Positions 55,112 through 64,000 of a stretch of 64,000 bases of DNA are shown in pieces. A program made the position numbers and the translations under genes. The DNA is taken from the NCBI RefSeq assembly GCF_012271765.1, contig NZ_VRKO01000002.1:1-64000 (forward strand). The letters are read 5' to 3'. The notes under the pieces were generated by a model, which was not told the origin of the DNA, made no database searches, and saw nothing but the letters and a program-made list of their open reading frames with translations. This DNA is from Erwinia rhapontici. GTDB taxonomy: Bacteria > Pseudomonadota > Gammaproteobacteria > Enterobacterales > Enterobacteriaceae. Every line of letters starts with the position of its first letter. The stretch's first letter is position 1.

Positions 55112-56035
55112 TTAGCCCGCGATTTTCTTTTGCCACAGCGCAGTGCCCTGCTGGATTTGATCCAGCAATACGCCGAGGCCCCAGAATTTTTCCAGCACGT
55201 TATCTTTATTCACCCGGCAGAACTCACTGTCGAACGTGCCGAGCTGCTGGTGATAAATTTTGGCGTTTTTCGGGTAGCCGAGGGTTTCGGTTACCGCAGA
55301 CAGTGACAGGAATAACGACAGTTCCTGCGCTTTCTCCGGCTGCTCTGCGCCATGGTGGTAGAGCCAGTGATACAGCTCAGGATGGAAGTTAGTGAACACA
55401 CCGCTGAACCCTTTGGAGCCGGACTGGATGGCGGGCCAGGCAATGGCGGCATTGGCATTGATGATATTGAACGGTGTGCCTTCAGCCAGTTTCACGCGGC
55501 GCTGTACGGTAGGCAGGTCGCAGCTCACATCCTTCAGCACCACAAAACGGCCGCTGTTGGCGCAGAAGCTGAACTCTTCATCGGTCAGCAGGCGGCGATA
55601 CGGCGCCGGGCACTCATACAGACCCAGAGGCATGGTCACTGGCAGGGCTTCCAGCAGGGCGTTCAGCGTGGAGAAGAACACCTCACTGCCTTCATTTTTC
55701 GGGTCCAGATGGTTGGTGACCAGCACCAGCGCATCAATGCCGGTGTTGGCCATCGCGCTCAGTTCGGTAATCTGCGCATCCAGCGCATCGCTGATATGAC
55801 CGGAGGCAATGACCGGTACGCGACCCTGGACTTTTTCCACCACAAATTTTGCCAGCGCTACGCGCTCGTCCAGGCTGAGGAACTGCATTTCGCTGGACTG
55901 GCAGACAGCAAACAGCGCATCCACGCCCTGTGTCAGATACCAGTTAATCAGCCGCTCAAGGCCAGGGTAGTCAATCTGGTTATCAGCGGTAAACGGCGTC
56001 AGCATGACGGGAACAATACCTTCAATCTTCTTCAT
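55112..56035 (-). CDS. DapA/NanA-family aldolase
   Basis: A 307-residue member of the dihydrodipicolinate synthase/N-acetylneuraminate lyase superfamily: GIVPVMLTPFTADNQIDYPGL, the Tyr in GLYECPAPYRR and the Schiff-base Lys in FVVLKDVSCDL. These enzymes split or form 2-keto acids. Its place in an operon with a PfkB kinase, a YhcH protein and a sugar-acid importer suggests cleavage of a 2-keto-3-deoxy sugar acid to pyruvate and an aldehyde. The exact substrate cannot be read from the sequence. No dehydratase is in the operon. Confidence 0.87.
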   Translation of the reverse strand: MKKIEGIVPVMLTPFTADNQIDYPGLERLINWYLTQGVDALFAVCQSSEMQFLSLDERVALAKFVVEKVQGRVPVIASGHISDALDAQITELSAMANTGIDALVLVTNHLDPKNEGSEVFFSTLNALLEALPVTMPLGLYECPAPYRRLLTDEEFSFCANSGRFVVLKDVSCDLPTVQRRVKLAEGTPFNIINANAAIAWPAIQSGSKGFSGVFTNFHPELYHWLYHHGAEQPEKAQELSLFLSLSAVTETLGYPKNAKIYHQQLGTFDSEFCRVNKDNVLEKFWGLGVLLDQIQQGTALWQKKIAG

Positions 56036-56079
56036 TTGGTTCTCCTGAAGCAGCAGTGCTGCATGAAAGTCAGTCGGAT

Positions 56080-57288
56080 TTAATGCTGCGCCAGACGCGC
56101 AACCACCTGAGGGTGATCGGGCATATTCGATGCCCCTTCGCGCTCTACCGCCAGTGAAGCAAACGCCGCGGCATAAGTGGCCGCCTGCGCAATAGTCTGT
56201 CCTTTTGCCAGCGCCGCGGCGAACGCACCGTTAAACGCATCACCGGCACCGGTGGTGTCGACGCTGAGTGCCGGAAATGCGGCAATATGCTGAAACTGAC
56301 CGTTTTCAAGGATCAGCGCCCCACGCGAACTCATGGTGATAATCACCCGCTTCGCTCCCTGACGCACAATCGCCAGGGCCGCTTCTTTCGCGCTGTCGAG
56401 GTCATTCACCTCCACGCCGGATAGCAAAGAAGCCTCGGTTTCATTCGGCGTCAATACATCCACATAGTGCAGGCACGCCAGCGCATCTGCTGAGAAAGGT
56501 GCCGGATTCATAATGACGCGCACGCCCAGGGTGGTGGCCAGCTTCATGGCGTTCAGCGTGGCGGAAAAATTGTTTTCCAGCTGCACCAACAGCACATCAG
56601 ACCCCGCGAGTTCATGCGTCATTTCTGCCACTTCGGCGTCGGTCAACGTCTTGTTGGCCCCGGAATAAATGGCGATCATATTTTCGCCATCCTGCTGCGA
56701 TACATAGATAATCGCGTTACCCGTTGGCTCTACGTCACTCTGATACAGCCTGAAAGAGTGAATATCTGACGCCGACAGATGGTCGAAAGCGAACTGGCTG
56801 AACTGATCGGTACCGACTTTGGAGACGAAGTGAACACGTGCTCCGGCACGGCTGGCCGCCATCGCCTGATTCGCCCCTTTGCCGCCCGGCCCCAGCGTAC
56901 TGCCCAGCGCCAGCAGGGATTCCCCGCCTTTCGGAAAGCGCGCTACTTTTGCCACGATATCGACGTTAAACGAGCCGAGTATGCACACCCGGCCCTGTGT
57001 CTGGGTGCTGTCGCGCGGTGCTGAACGCTGACGCTGGCTCTCCAGCCGCTGTAACAGCACCTCAAAGTTGCCGCCGGTTTCCGAAATCAGCTTGGCCTGT
57101 AAGTTGCGGCGGATCACCATCGCGCCACCATGACAGCGCTGGATCATTCCAAGGCCTGCCAGTGCTGCCAGATCGCTGCGAATGGTCTCTTTGGAGACGG
57201 CAAAGGCGGCAGCAAGCCAGGCGACACTCAGGCTTTCATGCTGGTCGAGATAATCGAGAATGCTGTTACGCCGTTGTTCCAGATACAT
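56080..57288 (-). CDS. Fusion of a DeoR helix-turn-helix to a PfkB sugar kinase
   Basis: A 402-residue protein. Residues 1-60 are a DeoR-type helix-turn-helix (RRNSILDYLDQHESLSVAWL, AVSKETIRSDLAALA, MIQRCHGG). A linker of about 40 residues follows. Residues 100-402 are a complete ribokinase-like PfkB domain: CILGSFNVDIVAKVARFP, LGPGGKGANQAMAASRAG and the catalytic DTTGAGDAFNGAFAAAL. ATG 57288 has an AGAGG site upstream; a GTG two codons earlier is also in frame. The kinase part may phosphorylate the pathway intermediate and at the same time sense it for the DNA-binding part, so that one protein runs and regulates the operon. Confidence 0.85.
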   Translation of the reverse strand: MYLEQRRNSILDYLDQHESLSVAWLAAAFAVSKETIRSDLAALAGLGMIQRCHGGAMVIRRNLQAKLISETGGNFEVLLQRLESQRQRSAPRDSTQTQGRVCILGSFNVDIVAKVARFPKGGESLLALGSTLGPGGKGANQAMAASRAGARVHFVSKVGTDQFSQFAFDHLSASDIHSFRLYQSDVEPTGNAIIYVSQQDGENMIAIYSGANKTLTDAEVAEMTHELAGSDVLLVQLENNFSATLNAMKLATTLGVRVIMNPAPFSADALACLHYVDVLTPNETEASLLSGVEVNDLDSAKEAALAIVRQGAKRVIITMSSRGALILENGQFQHIAAFPALSVDTTGAGDAFNGAFAAALAKGQTIAQAATYAAAFASLAVEREGASNMPDHPQVVARLAQH

Positions 57289-57364
57289 AGTCACCTCTTG
57301 CTATTCAGTAGCCTAAGGGAGCACGTAAAGTTTAAAAGTGATAGCGGTCATAGCGCTCGGTGAA

Positions 57365-57383
57365 AAACGGAAGCAAACGGAAG
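57365..57383. promoter_or_regulatory. Direct repeat upstream of the DeoR-PfkB operon
   Basis: AAACGGAAG occurs twice at a 10-bp period (57365 and 57375). A related CGAAGG follows AAAAA at 57406-57416. On the minus strand these read CTTCCGTTT, resembling the TTCG/TTTCG-rich direct repeats bound by DeoR-type proteins. A plausible operator for the fusion protein. Confidence 0.5.
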
Positions 57384-57493
57384 TGAAACCAAAAGAGGGT
57401 GAGGTAAAAACGAAGGCAGACAGGTCGATGCGCCTAACATGAAAACAAGACGTGTCGAAATTTACTCACTTTTTCGACATGAGGATGACAGGC

Positions 57494-57520
57494 GAAAAAA
57501 AACAGACCCATGGGGGTCTG
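57494..57520 (-). terminator. Terminator after gyrB
   Basis: On the minus strand: CAGACCC, loop CCAT, GGGTCTG, followed by eight T. Confidence 0.85.
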
Positions 57521-57531
57521 CTTATTGATAC

Positions 57532-57558
57532 GGGGCGACCGGAACAACAGGTCGCCCC
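57532..57558. repeat. REP palindrome after gyrB
   Basis: GGGGCGACC, a 9-base loop, GGTCGCCCC: the same stem as the palindrome at 8387-8413. It lies between the gyrB stop and its terminator. Confidence 0.75.
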
Positions 57559-57566
57559 CTGCAACA

Positions 57567-61078
<3,512 letters not shown>

Positions 61079-61105
61079 AGCAGGATCCAGAGCAGCGGAA
61101 TGTCT

Positions 61106-61125
61106 GGGTCAGGCGTACCTGACCC
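61106..61125. repeat. REP palindrome between dnaN and recF
   Basis: GGGTCAGGCGTACCTGACCC, a perfect palindrome, followed by CCTACGG, so the GTAGGGG head reads on the minus strand. It sits in the 74-bp gap of an operon that is nearly gapless in E. coli. Confidence 0.8.
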
Positions 61126-61152
61126 CTACGGAGATGAAGATGAACTCAGCAA

Positions 61153-62253
61153 TTACAAGCGCATTGGCATCACAACATAGGCCGCTGACTGACTGGCTGC
61201 ATCTTCAATCTGGACGCTGGAAACGGAATCGGTCAGCAGCAGACGCACGTTCTCGCACTTCAGCGCGTTCAGGACATCCAGCACATAGCTGACGTTAAAG
61301 CCGATTTCGAGATCGGTGCCACCGTAGGTCACATCCAGCATCTCTTCCGCTTCTTCCTGCTCCGGGTTATTTGCCGTAATTTTTAGCTGATTTTCGCTGA
61401 TATAGAGGCGAACACCGCGGAATTTCTCATTAGAGAGGATCGCTGCACGGGAAAACGCCTGCTTCAGCAGATCACAGCCTGCATCGAGGGTTTTGTCCGG
61501 GTTCTTCGGCAACACGCGGCGATAATCCGGGAAGCGGCCATCGACCAGCTTCGAGGTGAAAATAAAATCACCCACATGTGCACGGATATTGTTGCTGCCA
61601 ATCTGTACCTGTAAAAGGGTATCGCCGCCATCCAGCAGACGCACCAGCTCAATAACCCCTTTACGCGGCACGATCACCGAATGGCTGGGGAGCTGCTGGC
61701 CCACCGGCATTGAACAGACCGCCAGGCGGTGACCATCGGTGGCCACAGTACGCAGCTCTTCACCTTCTGTCTCAAACAGCATTCCGTTCAGGTAATAACG
61801 CACGTCCTGATGGGCCATAGAGAACTGCGTGGCTTCAATCAGGCGTTTAAGGGTCGCCTGCGGCAGTGTGAATTCGACCTCGCTCTGCCAGTCATCCAGG
61901 TTAGGGAAATCACTGGCAGGCAGGGTAGACAGCGAGAAACGGCTGCGGCCGGAGCGCACCAGCATTCTTTCGCCTTCCAGAATCACCGTGATTTCAGCGC
62001 CTTCCGGCAAACCCCGGCAGATATCAAAGAATTTGCGTGCCGGTACCGTCGTGGCGCCAGGCTCATGGTCCTGCGTCAGCGCAACGCGCGCCACCATTTC
62101 CATTTCCAGATCGGTGCCCGTCAGCAACAGCGTGCCTTCATTAACCTGCAACAACAGGTTGCCAAGGATCGGCAGCGTCGGACGACCGCCTAATGGGCTG
62201 CTAACTTGCTGTAATGGCTTGAGTAAATGCTCACGTTCTACAATAAATTTCAT
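61153..62253 (-). CDS. dnaN: DNA polymerase III beta sliding clamp
   Basis: A 366-residue protein, the same length as E. coli DnaN. It starts MKFIVEREHLLKPLQQVSSP, includes GRPTLPILGNLLLQV, and ends with the peptide-binding AAYVVMPMRL. It encircles DNA and tethers polymerases. It starts 2 bp after the dnaA stop. Confidence 0.98.
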   Translation of the reverse strand: MKFIVEREHLLKPLQQVSSPLGGRPTLPILGNLLLQVNEGTLLLTGTDLEMEMVARVALTQDHEPGATTVPARKFFDICRGLPEGAEITVILEGERMLVRSGRSRFSLSTLPASDFPNLDDWQSEVEFTLPQATLKRLIEATQFSMAHQDVRYYLNGMLFETEGEELRTVATDGHRLAVCSMPVGQQLPSHSVIVPRKGVIELVRLLDGGDTLLQVQIGSNNIRAHVGDFIFTSKLVDGRFPDYRRVLPKNPDKTLDAGCDLLKQAFSRAAILSNEKFRGVRLYISENQLKITANNPEQEEAEEMLDVTYGGTDLEIGFNVSYVLDVLNALKCENVRLLLTDSVSSVQIEDAASQSAAYVVMPMRL

Positions 62254-62255
62254 AG

Positions 62256-63647
62256 TCAGGAAGATAATGTTCTGATTAGATTTGAGAAATCTTCTTTAAT
62301 GTCATGACTCTCTTCACGCAGCTGCTCAATTTTACGGCAGGCATGTAGCACTGTGGTGTGGTCACGACCCCCGAAAGCATCACCGATTTCCGGCAGACTG
62401 TGGTTGGTCAGTTCCTTGGCCATCGCCATCGCCATCTGGCGCGGGCGTGCAACCGAACGGGAACGTCGCTTCGACAGCAGATCGGCGACTTTAATTTTAT
62501 AATACTCAGCAACCGTCTTCTGAATATTATCGATAGTTACCAGCTTCTCCTGCAAGGCAAGCAGGTCACGTAAGGCTTCGCGCACAAAATCGATCGTGAT
62601 GGCACGACCGGTAAAGTTGGCGTTGGCGATCACGCGGTTTAACGCACCTTCAAGCTCACGCACATTAGAACGCAGACGCTTGGCAATAAAGAACGCCACT
62701 TCACCCGGCAGGCGAATGTCATTCTCATCCGCTTTCTTCATCAGGATCGCTACGCGGGTTTCCAACTCAGGCGGCTCGATCGCCACCGTCAGGCCCCAGC
62801 CAAAGCGGGATTTGAGTCGATCTTCCACACCATTGATCTCTTTCGGATAACGATCCGAGGTCAAAATGATCTGCTGATTACCTTCCAGCAGGGCATTAAA
62901 GGTGTGGAAAAACTCTTCCTGCGATCGCTCTTTATTGGCAAAAAACTGAATGTCATCGATCAGCAGCGCATCCACTGAGCGATAGTAACGCTTAAATTCT
63001 TCGATGGCGTTGTTCTGTAGCGCCTTGACCATGTCCTGCACAAAACGCTCCGAGTGCATATACACCACTTTCGCGTTTGGCTTACGTGCCATGATCCCGT
63101 TGCCGACCGCATGCAACAAGTGCGTCTTACCGAGACCGGTACCACCATAAAGGAATAACGGGTTATACGCGCCACCCGGGTTATCAGCCACCTGACGTGC
63201 CGCCGCACGTGCCAGCTGGTTTGATTTACCCTCAACGAAATTGTCGAAGTTGTGCTTGGTGTTCACATTTGAGCGGTAAGACAGCTCCGCCGGTGCCGGC
63301 ATATTGTCCCAGCTGGGGCGCATCGGTGCAGGGCGGCTGATGATGCCTGGTGAACTGGCATGTGCCGTGGCCATCACCGGCTGGCTGATGGTTTGCGCGA
63401 CGGGCTTACTGCCCACTTCAAAGCGCAGCAATGGCACATTTGCCCCGCAAAAATCATTTAGCAGAGCATTGATATTATTCAGGTATTTATCCCGAACCCA
63501 ATCGAGTACAAAACGGTTTGGTGCATACAAGGCCAGCGTATTGTCATTCAATTCGGCCTGCAAGGGGCGTATCCACATGCTGAATTCTGTGGCAGGTAGC
63601 TCATCCTGCAGGCGGGCAAGACACTGTTGCCAAAGCGTAAGTGACAC
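62256..63647 (-). CDS. dnaA: Chromosomal replication initiator DnaA
   Basis: A 463-residue AAA+ protein (E. coli 467). Domain I begins [22 protein letters not shown] short variable linker (about 90-130) accounts for the length difference. The ATPase has Walker [20 protein letters not shown] and Walker [14 protein letters not shown]. The DNA-binding end has [22 protein letters not shown]. The start is GTG at 63647, preceded by GGAGTCC, as in E. coli; another GTG four codons upstream is in frame but overlaps that ribosome binding site. It heads dnaA-dnaN-recF-gyrB. Confidence 0.98.
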   Translation of the reverse strand: MSLTLWQQCLARLQDELPATEFSMWIRPLQAELNDNTLALYAPNRFVLDWVRDKYLNNINALLNDFCGANVPLLRFEVGSKPVAQTISQPVMATAHASSPGIISRPAPMRPSWDNMPAPAELSYRSNVNTKHNFDNFVEGKSNQLARAAARQVADNPGGAYNPLFLYGGTGLGKTHLLHAVGNGIMARKPNAKVVYMHSERFVQDMVKALQNNAIEEFKRYYRSVDALLIDDIQFFANKERSQEEFFHTFNALLEGNQQIILTSDRYPKEINGVEDRLKSRFGWGLTVAIEPPELETRVAILMKKADENDIRLPGEVAFFIAKRLRSNVRELEGALNRVIANANFTGRAITIDFVREALRDLLALQEKLVTIDNIQKTVAEYYKIKVADLLSKRRSRSVARPRQMAMAMAKELTNHSLPEIGDAFGGRDHTTVLHACRKIEQLREESHDIKEDFSNLIRTLSS

Positions 63648-64000
63648 GGCGGACTCCACTCGAAAAAATTCGATAAGAAATAAAAGCGCTGAAGCGATAA
63701 TTTCATCATTGTTGACGCATGCCGATGAAACACATGCGAACCGCTATCCACGGTTACTCCGCCCGTCCCCGGCATATCTAATGCTTAAGGGGTAGGATCG
63801 ACCCGAAGGATCGTTAGCGGAAGGGCGGATCATAGCGTAAAGCGCAGCAGAGATCTTCACTTTCTACACAGTTTTGATCCAATTTATCCACAGGCATGTA
63901 CAGCGGGGATAAGTTTACGCCACCCTGAGCAAAAGACATTCAGGATCGTCTGCATTCATTGAAATTTAATGGTGCCATCACGTTATTGCCGCAAACAGCA
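63648..64000 (-). promoter_or_regulatory. dnaA promoter region
   Basis: 353 bases with no gene. Six GATC sites lie at 63796, 63809, 63828, 63852, 63876 and 63944, far above chance, as in the Dam/SeqA-controlled dnaA promoter of E. coli. A perfect DnaA box is at 63884. The divergent rpmH gene expected further right is not reached. Confidence 0.8.
63884..63892 (+). promoter_or_regulatory. DnaA box
   Basis: TTATCCACA, a perfect consensus box about 240 bp before the dnaA start, expected to mediate autorepression by DnaA. Confidence 0.88.

Noticed and set aside
63884..63892. oriC
   Set aside because: Only one perfect DnaA box is present, with no AT-rich unwinding region. In enterobacteria oriC lies away from dnaA; this is the dnaA promoter.

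Overview
The window is chromosomal DNA from a member of the Enterobacteriaceae. The dnaA-dnaN-recF-gyrB block, glyQS, mtlADR, fdoGHI, selAB, selC, sodA, ibpA and many small E. coli-type genes (yiaF, yiaG, yiaD, yibL, yibF, yidA, yidQ, yidR, wecH, tag, avtA) are all recognisable and close to E. coli length. The gene order is not that of E. coli, and a Pseudomonas-type 2-ketogluconate operon is present. I read it as an Enterobacter-like genus (Enterobacter, Lelliottia, Leclercia or a relative), but the sequence alone does not settle the genus. oriC is not in the window.

Layout. 1-1.4 kb: remains of a genomic island beside selC, namely the tail of a CdiA-like exoprotein that stops where its toxin should begin, and a broken rhuM. 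1.7-10 kb: selC, an isochorismatase/GlxA-type regulator pair, a SemiSWEET-like transporter, wecH, glyQS, an alcohol dehydrogenase and yiaG. 10-15.7 kb: yiaF and mtlADR-yibL, with four strong CRP sites before mtlA. 15.7-21.3 kb is the least familiar part. It holds a LuxR regulator, a lipoprotein and a 690-residue coiled-coil/FKBP envelope protein, then a FaeA/PapI-like regulator and a MarT/FidL-like membrane regulator pair. 21.3-25.8 kb: an orphan sugar ABC transporter and sodA. 26-29.4 kb: repeats, a class III aminotransferase with a divergent DeoR regulator, and fdhD.

29.5-38.9 kb is a formate dehydrogenase/selenocysteine cluster: fdoGHI (UGA-Sec in fdoG), fdhE, yibF, selA, selB. Together with selC the window encodes most of the dedicated selenocysteine machinery plus a selenoprotein that uses it. 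39-47 kb: tag, yiaD, two LacI-family regulators and kguEKTD with a PtxS-like operator. 47-53 kb: a DUF4432 protein, avtA, ibpA (sigma-32 promoter and RNA thermometer, no ibpB), yidQ, yidR and yidA. 53-57.3 kb: a sugar-acid operon headed by a DeoR-PfkB fusion, near the position where E. coli carries dgo. 57.5-64 kb: gyrB, recF, dnaN, dnaA and the dnaA control region.

Palindromic repeats with a GTAGGGG-type head recur in at least six intergenic places, including inside the dnaN-recF junction. In two places related sequences have expanded into tandem arrays.
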